This document shows, piece after piece, positions 1 through 5,429 of a stretch of 6,688 nt of DNA. This DNA comes from an uncultured Bacilli bacterium (GTDB lineage Bacteria; Bacillota_I; Bacilli_A; RF39; UBA660). Position numbers and translations under genes: made by a program. The first letter of the stretch is position 1; each line of letters starts with the position of its first letter. The stretch spans positions 1 through 6,688 of the forward strand of contig CAKPJE010000058.1 of the NCBI GenBank assembly GCA_934162555.1, given 5' to 3'. The notes beneath the pieces are model-generated. The model had not been told where the DNA came from. It did no database searches and saw nothing but the letters and a program-made list of their open reading frames with translations.

Positions 1-286
1 ATCTAGAACCATTCCTAACTTGTCCAATACCAGGAATTAATACTAATACTATCAAAACTAAACAAATAAATAGTAAAAAATTAGCCTTTTTCTTAATGAA
101 ATTCACATCTATTTTAGAAATAATTTTAATTATAACTAAACCAACTATCATAAATATTGCCTGAAACTTTAAATATCTAAAACTATCACCAAATTTATAT
201 TCCGCCCATATAGAAGAAGATGAATAAATCATTACTAAACCAATTATATTTAATATTAAACATGAAAATAAGATTTTTTTATTCAT
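1..286 (-). CDS. ftsW: FtsW/SpoVE-type lipid II polymerase (SEDS family), C-terminal part cut off by window edge
   Basis: Only the first 95 codons are inside the window. SEDS proteins are membrane glycosyltransferases that polymerise lipid II into glycan strands with a partner class B PBP. Three hydrophobic segments are visible (about residues 4-20, 43-57 and 70-85). The first ends in LVMIYSSSSIWA, which resembles the FtsW/SpoVE N-terminus. The segment PGIGQVRNGSR (residues 85-95) is the hallmark that precedes the family's first large extracellular region. The ATG overlaps the TGA stop of mraY (ATGA at 283-286), so the two are translationally coupled and surely share a transcript. In the usual dcw cluster murD separates mraY from ftsW/spoVE; here it is absent. 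RodA is a less likely alternative, because the NGSR motif and the mraY linkage favour FtsW or SpoVE. Which of those two it is cannot be decided from this fragment. Confidence 0.93.
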   Translation of the reverse strand, partial: MNKKILFSCLILNIIGLVMIYSSSSIWAEYKFGDSFRYLKFQAIFMIVGLVIIKIISKIDVNFIKKKANFLLFICLVLIVLVLIPGIGQVRNGSR

Positions 287-1275
287 AACCATACTCCATA
301 AATTAAAGCAAGTAAACTAGCAATAAACCCTATACACCAAAATAATTTAACAATATCTCTTTCATTCATACCTTTTTTCTCAAAAGCATGATGAATAGGA
401 GTCATAGGAAATAACCTTTTTTTAGTCATCTTATAATATATCCTTTGAATAATTGTTGTAAGCATTTCAATTACAAAAACAATTCCAATTAGTATTAACA
501 ATAATTCATGTCTTGTTAAAATCGCACTTGTAGCAAGTACACTACCTAAAGCGAGCGAACCAGTATCGCCCATAAAAACCTTAGCAGGATTTATATTAAA
601 TGTTAGAAAGCCAATTAAAGAACCAACCAAAAGAAATAAAAATAAAGCTATACTATCATAACCATTTAACCAGTCGGTATTCCAAACAATTATCCCAAAA
701 GTAGAAATTGCAATCACTGATAAACCAGCAGCTAGACCATCTAGACCATCAGTTAAATTAACGGCATTAGTAGTTGCCAAAAGAACAAGTAGAATAAATA
801 TACCATATAAAAATCCGATATTCTTTTTAAAACCAATTGCATGAATCCATAATAAAGGTTCGTTACCTGCTTTCAAAAATAGAAAGAAAAATACTAAAGC
901 AACTATTATTTGTAATACTAATTTCTGGTTTTCACTTAATCCATCATTAGACTCTCTTTTTATTTTCAAAAAATCATCTATAAAACCAATCAAAGAATAA
1001 GATAAAAAAGTAAATATAACAATAAGCAATGAATAATTTAATTCCATTTTTTTTAAAATCAAAAATATTATTGTTACAACTGTAGTAGGTAATATAAATA
1101 TTAATCCTCCAATAGTTGGGGTATGATTTTTTGAACTATGCGCTCTTTCTAAATATTTACTGATACTCTGACTAGCTCTTAATTTTTTTAATATTGGTAT
1201 TAATAAATAACCTGTTATAATTGATAAAATAAAACCTATTAAAACTGCCATAAATGATTTAGTTATTATGTACAT
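283..1275 (-). CDS. mraY: Phospho-N-acetylmuramoyl-pentapeptide transferase (lipid I synthase)
   Basis: MraY transfers phospho-MurNAc-pentapeptide from UDP to undecaprenyl phosphate at the inner face of the membrane, giving lipid I. The 330-residue length is normal for the family, and about ten hydrophobic segments are visible. Signature sites are all present: HTPTIGG (51-57), the aspartate pair D100-D101 in GFIDDFLKI, K118 in the QK motif, NAVNLTDGLDGLA (170-182), VFMGDTGS (233-240) with D237, and PIHHAFEKKG (293-302). The last normally reads HHH, whereas here the third histidine is alanine (A297). The start ATG at 1275 follows AAAAGGAG (1282-1289 on the minus strand) with a 6-base spacer. 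The gene overlaps ftsW by four bases downstream and is divergent from yvcK upstream. A TATAAT lies at 1292-1297, very close to the ribosome binding site. Identification is secure; only the histidine change is odd. Confidence 0.97.
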   Translation of the reverse strand: MYIITKSFMAVLIGFILSIITGYLLIPILKKLRASQSISKYLERAHSSKNHTPTIGGLIFILPTTVVTIIFLILKKMELNYSLLIVIFTFLSYSLIGFIDDFLKIKRESNDGLSENQKLVLQIIVALVFFFLFLKAGNEPLLWIHAIGFKKNIGFLYGIFILLVLLATTNAVNLTDGLDGLAAGLSVIAISTFGIIVWNTDWLNGYDSIALFLFLLVGSLIGFLTFNINPAKVFMGDTGSLALGSVLATSAILTRHELLLILIGIVFVIEMLTTIIQRIYYKMTKKRLFPMTPIHHAFEKKGMNERDIVKLFWCIGFIASLLALIYGVWL

Positions 1276-1281
1276 ATTGAT

Positions 1282-1297
1282 CTCCTTTTAAATTATA
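1282..1297 (-). promoter_or_regulatory. mraY ribosome binding site and possible -10 box
   Basis: On the minus strand AAAAGGAG (1282-1289) lies 6 bases before the mraY ATG and is a strong Shine-Dalgarno site. A perfect TATAAT occupies 1292-1297. If it were used, the RNA would begin within the Shine-Dalgarno site and still keep GGAG. The hexamer 17 bases upstream (GCAATT, 1315-1320) is a poor -35, so the promoter reading is weak; the ribosome binding site is secure. Confidence 0.5.
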
Positions 1298-1323
1298 TTC
1301 ATGAAGAAGTCATAAATTGCTTA

Positions 1324-1352
1324 TTGTTTTTAAAATTTGGATGTGATAAAAT
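1324..1352 (+). promoter_or_regulatory. Promoter of yvcK (extended -10)
   Basis: The -35 element is TTGTTT (1324-1329, three of six consensus bases). A 17-base spacer leads to -10 TAAAAT (1347-1352, five of six), directly preceded by TGA, giving the extended TGn -10 motif. Predicted RNA start is near 1359, leaving a leader of about 46 bases before the ATG at 1405. This fits a housekeeping sigma-A type promoter. Confidence 0.55.
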
Positions 1353-1393
1353 AAATTAAAGAATGAAAAGAGATTAAAAAAATATATTTAAAT

Positions 1394-1398
1394 AGGAG
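1394..1398 (+). promoter_or_regulatory. Ribosome binding site that fixes the yvcK start
   Basis: AGGAG at 1394-1398 abuts an in-frame ATG at 1399 with no spacer, which is too close for initiation. It lies 6 bases before the next ATG at 1405, the ideal distance, so translation should begin at 1405 rather than 1399. Confidence 0.8.
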
Positions 1399-1404
1399 AT
1401 GTTT

Positions 1405-2397
1405 ATGAAAAATAAAGTAGTAGTATTAGGTGGCGGAACAGGAATGTCCCACTTAATTAAAGGATTAAAATTATTCCCACTTGATATAACAACAGTTGTA
1501 TCAGTATGTGATGACGGTAAAAGTACAGGAAGACTAAGAAATGAATTCCATATTCCGGCAGTAGGCGATATAAGAAGAATATTAGTCGCACTCTCTGAAA
1601 CAGAGCCATTAGTAGAAGAATTACTTAATTATCGCTTTAAAACAACAAGTGATCTAAACGGTCATACAGTCGGTAATTTATTATTAACAGCATCAACCAA
1701 TATAACAGGAAATATGTCAGATGGTATAGAAGCATTAGGAAAAGTTTTAAACTTAAAAGGTAAAGTATTACCCCTTACAGAAGATAATGTGATTTTAATG
1801 GCCGAAATGACAGATGGGACTATAATAGAAGGTGAACATTTAATAACAGAATCTAATAAAAAAATAAAAAAAGTTTATTATAAAGATAAAGCTAAAATAA
1901 CAGATAATGTTATAAATGCTATAAGAGAAGCTGATTTAATAGTTTTAAGTATGGGTAGTCTATATACAAGTATAATTCCTAATTTAATAACAGATGATGT
2001 AATAAAAGAAATAGATAGTAGTCATGCTAAAATAGTTTATACATGTAACTTGATGACTCAACCAGGAGAAACAGATGAATTCAAAGTAAGTGACCATATA
2101 AAAATATTAAACAGTTATTTAGGCAAAAGAAAAATAGACATTGTAATTGCAAATAAAGGTAATATTGATAAAGAAATAGCTTTAAAATATGCCAATTTAG
2201 AACAAAAAGATCCTGTTGTTTTAGACACCAAAGAAATAAGAAAAATAGGTACTAAAATATTAAGTGATAATTTTGCAATCCTTGAAAATAATGTTTTAAG
2301 ACATGATACATTAAAATTAGGTTATAATATATTTTCTATCGTTTTAAAAGAAAATGATTACAGTAATAGTAAAAAGTTAAAATTAACAAAAAAATAA
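1405..2397 (+). CDS. yvcK: YvcK/GlmR-type gluconeogenesis and cell-wall regulator (CofD-like family)
   Basis: In Bacillus and Listeria this cytoplasmic protein binds UDP-GlcNAc, is needed for wall synthesis on gluconeogenic carbon sources and stimulates GlmS; the family is related to CofD 2-phospho-lactate transferases. From the start at 1405 the protein has 330 residues, near the usual 310-330. Motifs in order: the nucleotide-sugar glycine loop GGGTGMSHLIKGL (9-21), VSVCDDGKSTGRLR (32-45), PAVGDIRR (51-58), NGHTVGNLLLTA (85-96), MGSLYTSIIPNLI (183-195) and NLMTQPGETDEF (215-226). The usual second motif reads ADDGGSSG; here it is CDDGKSTG. B. subtilis YvcK is phosphorylated by the PASTA kinase PrkC on a C-terminal threonine. 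T302 in RHDT is a possible counterpart, which is a guess. The usual neighbours rapZ and whiA are absent. The gene is divergent from mraY and ends in a convergent terminator. Confidence 0.93.
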   Translation: MKNKVVVLGGGTGMSHLIKGLKLFPLDITTVVSVCDDGKSTGRLRNEFHIPAVGDIRRILVALSETEPLVEELLNYRFKTTSDLNGHTVGNLLLTASTNITGNMSDGIEALGKVLNLKGKVLPLTEDNVILMAEMTDGTIIEGEHLITESNKKIKKVYYKDKAKITDNVINAIREADLIVLSMGSLYTSIIPNLITDDVIKEIDSSHAKIVYTCNLMTQPGETDEFKVSDHIKILNSYLGKRKIDIVIANKGNIDKEIALKYANLEQKDPVVLDTKEIRKIGTKILSDNFAILENNVLRHDTLKLGYNIFSIVLKENDYSNSKKLKLTKK

Positions 2398-2416
2398 AAG
2401 AACTACTTGTTCTTTT
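2396..2416. terminator. Bidirectional hairpin terminator between yvcK and the 37-residue gene
   Basis: AAAAGAAC (2396-2403) pairs perfectly with GTTCTTTT (2409-2416) around a five-base loop, TACTT. Reading plus, the stem runs into TTTTTCTT. Reading minus, it runs into TTTTATTTTTTTG. U-rich tails on both sides allow termination of both converging genes. Only two G-C pairs are present, so the stem is weak, though this is common in such AT-rich DNA. The yvcK stop and the small gene's stop both touch the hairpin. Confidence 0.6.
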
Positions 2417-2516
2417 TCTTTAAATATAATGTATTAAGTACTTTTACTTTTTTACCAATTTTAGTAATAAATTGTTTTTTTACACCTTCTGGTAATCTTT
2501 TTTTTACAACTTTCAT
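2403..2516 (-). CDS. Small very basic protein, 37 residues, unknown function
   Basis: I do not recognise this protein. It starts at the ATG at 2516 and ends with TAG at 2403, giving 37 residues beginning MKVVKKRLPEGVKKQF. Thirteen lysines and one arginine stand against a single acidic residue (E10), so it is strongly cationic. There is no membrane segment, cysteine or signal peptide. Reality is supported by context: AGAGG lies 6 bases before the ATG, an extended -10 promoter sits just upstream, and a hairpin terminator lies at its end. It is convergent with yvcK (stops 6 bases apart) and divergent from the deacetylase gene. Charge and size suggest binding to nucleic acid, ribosome or anionic lipid, but that is inference. 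It could instead be a short regulatory RNA with a chance reading frame. An A8 run at codons 4-7 could cause slippage. Confidence 0.6.
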   Translation of the reverse strand: MKVVKKRLPEGVKKQFITKIGKKVKVLNTLYLKKKNK

Positions 2517-2521
2517 AATCT

Positions 2522-2529
2522 ACCTCTTT
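2522..2529 (-). promoter_or_regulatory. Ribosome binding site of the 37-residue gene
   Basis: On the minus strand AAAGAGGT (2522-2529) contains GAGG ending 6 bases before the ATG at 2516. This is good Shine-Dalgarno geometry and one of the main arguments that the short frame is translated. Confidence 0.6.
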
Positions 2530-2541
2530 CTTCCGTTTATA

Positions 2542-2569
2542 ATTATAACACATTTACTTATATTTACAA
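2542..2569 (-). promoter_or_regulatory. Extended -10 promoter of the 37-residue gene
   Basis: Read on the minus strand, -35 TTGTAA (2564-2569, four of six consensus bases), a 16-base spacer and a perfect TGTTATAAT (2542-2550) form the best sigma-A type promoter in the window. Predicted start is near 2535, leaving a leader of about 19 bases that includes the ribosome binding site. Confidence 0.65.
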
Positions 2570-2587
2570 TAGTTTTTAATTAAATAA

Positions 2588-2616
2588 TTGAATAAAATTG
2601 TAATAAGAGGTAAAAT
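2588..2616 (+). promoter_or_regulatory. Possible promoter of the deacetylase gene
   Basis: TTGAAT (2588-2593, four of six -35 bases), exactly 17 bases of spacer, then TAAAAT (2611-2616, five of six -10 bases). The RNA would start near 2623, at the first base of the ribosome binding site, an unusually short leader. In DNA this AT-rich such matches occur by chance, so confidence is modest. Confidence 0.35.
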
Positions 2617-2622
2617 AATAGT

Positions 2623-2628
2623 AGGTGG
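2623..2628 (+). promoter_or_regulatory. Ribosome binding site that fixes the deacetylase start
   Basis: AGGTGG precedes the ATG at 2633 by four bases. The frame is open back to a TTG at 2588, but that codon has no Shine-Dalgarno site. The 15 extra residues would also precede a typical MKKRHIKK signal-anchor N-terminus, so 2633 is preferred. Confidence 0.7.
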
Positions 2629-2632
2629 TATT

Positions 2633-3877
2633 ATGAAAAAAAGACATATTAAAAAAAGTGCTTTAAGAGTATCAATTGTTGCACTCATAATATATATTGG
2701 ATTTATGTTAATTATTATAAATAAAAAAACACCTGAAAAAAAGGAACCAATATATATGATATCTTTAATAGGTAAAGATGAAAATGAAGCTAAAGAGTTT
2801 GCAAATAAAAATAAATTAAGATTAAATATAAATTATGTATATAGTGATGAAAATAAAGGTGTAAGTACTCAAAGCATTGAAGAAGGAAAAGAATTAAAAG
2901 AAAATGATACTTTAAATATTACAGTTAATAAGTATATTGATAAAGCAAAATTAAAACAAGACGATATAAATGAATTAGGTAGAATACCCGTTATGATGTA
3001 TCACCATATTGTCAATATTGATGACAATAAATATACTGGTGGTAATGTTGATCCAGATGGTTATAATAGAACCAGTAATGCATTTAGAAAAGATCTTGAG
3101 TTTTACTATCAAAATGATTACAGAATGGTAAGATTAATTGATTATGTAAATGGCAAAATAGATGTTGAATATGGTAAAAGTCCAATTGTTTTAACATTTG
3201 ATGACGGTAATGCTGATAATATAAAAGTTACCGGCCTAGATGAAAACGGGAACATTATAATAGATCCCAATAGCGCAGTTGGAATTCTTGAAGAATTTAA
3301 GAAAAAATACCCTGATTTTAATGTAACAGCAACATTTTTTGTAACAGGTTATTTATTTAATCAAGGCGAATATAATGAAAAAATATTAAATTTTTTAGTT
3401 GAAAATGGTTATGATGTAGGAAATCATACTAAAGATCATAACAATATGAGCAGTATTAATGAAGAAGAAACTGAATATGTAGTAGGTTATGTTTATGATA
3501 AATTAGATAAAATAATCAAAGATAAATATGTCAATATAGTGGCTCTACCATTTGGTACACCATATTTATCAACTCACAAAAATTTTAGTCATATTAAAAA
3601 ATCAACTTTTAATGGTAAAGTATATGATACAATTACAACTCTTAGAGTAGGGTGGGAACCTGATACATCACCATTTTCTAAAAATTTTAACAAAGACTTT
3701 ATAAAAAGATGTAGGGCTTATGATAATAATGGAAAAGAATTTGATATAGATATGGTATTTAATAGCATTCTGAAAGATTTAAAATATGTATCAGATGGTG
3801 ATCCAAATACAATTACAATTCCTAAAGAATATGAAAAATATTTAAACGATAATAATTTATATAAAATATTGTATTAA
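2633..3877 (+). CDS. Membrane-anchored PASTA-domain polysaccharide deacetylase (NodB/CE4 family)
   Basis: CE4 enzymes remove N- or O-acetyl groups from glycans such as peptidoglycan using a metal ion. This 414-residue protein has a basic N-terminus (MKKRHIKK), one hydrophobic segment (about 11-29, no lipobox) acting as signal anchor, and one PASTA repeat (about 39-100, with ISLIGKDENEAKEFANKN and a QSIEEGKELKENDTL core). The NodB domain runs from about 117, starting RIPVMMYHHIV. Catalytic motifs: TFDDG (188-192), with D190 the likely base and D191 a metal ligand; HTKDH (265-269), with H265 and H269 the other ligands; and ALPFG (304-308), where the usual motif-3 arginine is alanine. TLRVGWEPDTSPFSKNFN (337-353) and YVSDGDPNTITIP (385-397) look like subfamily signatures. 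Canonical motifs 4 and 5 were not found. PASTA repeats bind muropeptides or lipid II in kinases and PBPs, so wall targeting is the natural inference; the exact substrate is unknown. Confidence 0.88.
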   Translation: MKKRHIKKSALRVSIVALIIYIGFMLIIINKKTPEKKEPIYMISLIGKDENEAKEFANKNKLRLNINYVYSDENKGVSTQSIEEGKELKENDTLNITVNKYIDKAKLKQDDINELGRIPVMMYHHIVNIDDNKYTGGNVDPDGYNRTSNAFRKDLEFYYQNDYRMVRLIDYVNGKIDVEYGKSPIVLTFDDGNADNIKVTGLDENGNIIIDPNSAVGILEEFKKKYPDFNVTATFFVTGYLFNQGEYNEKILNFLVENGYDVGNHTKDHNNMSSINEEETEYVVGYVYDKLDKIIKDKYVNIVALPFGTPYLSTHKNFSHIKKSTFNGKVYDTITTLRVGWEPDTSPFSKNFNKDFIKRCRAYDNNGKEFDIDMVFNSILKDLKYVSDGDPNTITIPKEYEKYLNDNNLYKILY

Positions 3878-3902
3878 AAAATTCTACTTATGTAGAATTT
3901 TT
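3877..3902. terminator. Bidirectional hairpin terminator between the deacetylase and serine hydrolase genes
   Basis: A perfect 11-base stem, AAAAATTCTAC (3877-3887) with GTAGAATTTTT (3892-3902), closes on the loop TTAT. A T run ends the stem on each strand, followed on the plus strand by GTTTT. It ends both converging genes. The last codons of the minus-strand gene (ILHK and the stop) are encoded inside the stem. Confidence 0.8.
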
Positions 3903-5332
3903 GTTTTACTAATAATTATATTATTTTTGGGATCTAGATTAATAGTTTCTTCTAGAATTTTATACTCCATAGCAAGTAAAGTACATTTGTGTAAAATAAC
4001 ATCCCTAGCATTTGCATAAGTACTAGCATTAATCATACTGTAATTATTTGGTAAAGTAATTTCGCCAAAACGATTCCTAGAAGCACGACTTTTTATACTT
4101 TCATCAATATAAGTTAAACGATTATGACATCTATTACTCATAAGACAAACATTGATATTATTTATAGGATCAATAGTAAGCTGAGTACCAGTCCAACCAG
4201 CAGTCGCAAATGAAAGGCCACTTAAAGCATGGTGCACCTCACTATTTTTTAAAATAGGATTCTTAGTATAACAAAGTAAACCAAAATACTGAGTTGAATT
4301 TATTTTATCAAATTTATCTTGATATAAAAAACCAGTATGATTTTGAGCCATTAATTTTAAATAATCATCACTTAATATTTCATGATTAATTAAACCACGA
4401 GCTAGTTTTACCATATCAGAAGATGTAGAAAAAAGTCCTGCATGGCCACTTAAATTACCATTATTTTGTCCCATGATTCTTGCCTTGTCATCAGAAGAAA
4501 TACCAGGATTTGCATTTACTCTTATTAAATAATTGCCATTCTTAAAAAGTCTACCATCATAATTACAATTCGCGCATCTTTCAACATCAGGTACCTTAAC
4601 AAAAGTATCATTCATATTTAAAACATCTAATATATATTTTTTAATATAATCATATAGTTTAAGATCTGTAACTTTTTCAATAATATATTTTAAAACCATT
4701 GAAGAAAAATCATTATATCTACTTGAAGTAATACTAATATTTTTTGGCTTTACATTTAATAGAGCTTCATATGCTTCCTCATAATCTTTGCACTTATCAA
4801 GTCTCTTTTCTGTTTCAAGTGGATAAAAAGTTAATAAATCATAAATAGTTAAATCACCAATATTTTTAAATTCTGGTAAAAACTTACTAACTTTATCATT
4901 AAAACTAATTATATTTTTTGATACTAACTGTATAGTAGCAATCCCCGTAAACATTTTTGTACAAGAAGCTAAATCAAAAATTGTATCATATTTCATATCT
5001 TTAATATCTACATCAAGCATACCATTTTTTAAAGTAACTTCTTGTTTATTACCAATAACAATATTTTCTTCAAAATTCTTAGTACCATAACTAATAACAG
5101 CGCCAGGCGCAAGTCGTTTCTTTAAGAAAAAATCCTTTACTAATTCTTCTAAACCAGATTTTTCATATAATATTTCATACAACTCTGTTAAAGAACAATC
5201 TTTATTTTCTCTTAAAACAGTAAGTACATCATTAAGTAAAATTTCATAATTCTCTTTTTTGTATAAATTTTTAAGATTTTTATCATTAACCATATTTTGC
5301 CCTAAAAGCAAATTAGAAATAGAGTAATTCAT
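3884..5332 (-). CDS. Serine hydrolase of the beta-lactamase/PBP fold (class C-like, COG1680-type), no export signal
   Basis: Proteins of this fold include class C beta-lactamases, DD-peptidases and esterases; the substrate here cannot be assigned. From the start at 5332 there are 482 residues. After a mostly helical N-terminal stretch (1-72), the fold begins with APGAVISYG (75-83). The nucleophile motif is SCTK (S123, K126) in FDLASCTKMFTGIATIQL. The second box is probably YND (206-208) in SRYNDFSSMVLKYI. GHAGLFSTSSDMVKLARGL (296-314) and MSNRCHNRL (398-406) are subfamily landmarks. The third box, normally HTG or KTG, reads TAG (377-379) in SFATAGWTGT, so the basic residue is missing. About 75 residues follow the core. 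No signal peptide, lipobox or membrane helix is visible, suggesting a cytoplasmic protein, which is unusual for a wall enzyme. It is divergent from murF, and may be a recycling peptidase or an esterase; both are guesses. Confidence 0.85.
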   Translation of the reverse strand: MNYSISNLLLGQNMVNDKNLKNLYKKENYEILLNDVLTVLRENKDCSLTELYEILYEKSGLEELVKDFFLKKRLAPGAVISYGTKNFEENIVIGNKQEVTLKNGMLDVDIKDMKYDTIFDLASCTKMFTGIATIQLVSKNIISFNDKVSKFLPEFKNIGDLTIYDLLTFYPLETEKRLDKCKDYEEAYEALLNVKPKNISITSSRYNDFSSMVLKYIIEKVTDLKLYDYIKKYILDVLNMNDTFVKVPDVERCANCNYDGRLFKNGNYLIRVNANPGISSDDKARIMGQNNGNLSGHAGLFSTSSDMVKLARGLINHEILSDDYLKLMAQNHTGFLYQDKFDKINSTQYFGLLCYTKNPILKNSEVHHALSGLSFATAGWTGTQLTIDPINNINVCLMSNRCHNRLTYIDESIKSRASRNRFGEITLPNNYSMINASTYANARDVILHKCTLLAMEYKILEETINLDPKNNIIISKTKILHK

Positions 5333-5340
5333 AATATTAT

Positions 5341-5347
5341 CCCCCTT
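5341..5347 (-). promoter_or_regulatory. Ribosome binding site that fixes the serine hydrolase start
   Basis: On the minus strand AAGGGGG lies 8 bases before the ATG at 5332. The frame is open back to a GTG at 5362, but that codon has no ribosome binding site and overlaps the predicted -10 region. Starting there would also translate the Shine-Dalgarno site, so 5332 is the start. Confidence 0.8.
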
Positions 5348-5352
5348 AGAAA

Positions 5353-5381
5353 ATAATAGCACATATCCCCAAAAAGCGCAA
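5353..5381 (-). promoter_or_regulatory. Extended -10 promoter of the serine hydrolase gene
   Basis: On the minus strand TTGCGC (5376-5381, three of six -35 bases) is followed by a 17-base spacer and TGC-TATTAT (5353-5361, extended -10 with five of six bases). The RNA would begin near 5346-5347, at the edge of the AAGGGGG ribosome binding site, giving a leader of about 15 bases. Confidence 0.5.
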
Positions 5382-5420
5382 ATAGAAGTCCAATTTTTTT
5401 AAAATTTCATAAAATATATT

Positions 5421-5426
5421 GGTGAT
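5421..5426 (+). promoter_or_regulatory. Ribosome binding site of murF
   Basis: GGTGAT matches the distal part of the anti-Shine-Dalgarno complement (GGAGGTGATC) and ends three bases before the ATG at 5430. The alignment with the 16S tail is in the right register. No convincing -35 was found for murF; TAAAAT at 5410-5415 is a possible -10. Confidence 0.6.
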
Positions 5427-5429
5427 ACA

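Noticed and set aside
738..757. Short tandem repeat (ctagaccat twice) within mraY
   Set aside because: It simply encodes the conserved DGLDGL active-site motif, so it is coding constraint and not a repeat element.
1298..1313. Small palindromes (TTCATGAA; ATGA...TCAT) in the mraY-yvcK gap as an operator
   Set aside because: Too short and too likely by chance in AT-rich DNA to support a regulator site without comparison to relatives.
1363..1377. Mini reading frame ATG-AAA-AGA-GAT-TAA in the yvcK leader
   Set aside because: Only four codons, no Shine-Dalgarno site, and only about four bases from the predicted RNA start; no sign it is translated or acts as an attenuator.
2588..2632. TTG start adding 15 residues to the deacetylase
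   Set aside because: No ribosome binding site before it, and the extra residues would precede a typical signal-anchor N-terminus that has its own AGGTGG site.
5333..5362. GTG start adding 10 residues to the serine hydrolase
   Set aside because: It overlaps the predicted -10 region, lacks a ribosome binding site, and would translate the AAGGGGG site of the ATG at 5332.
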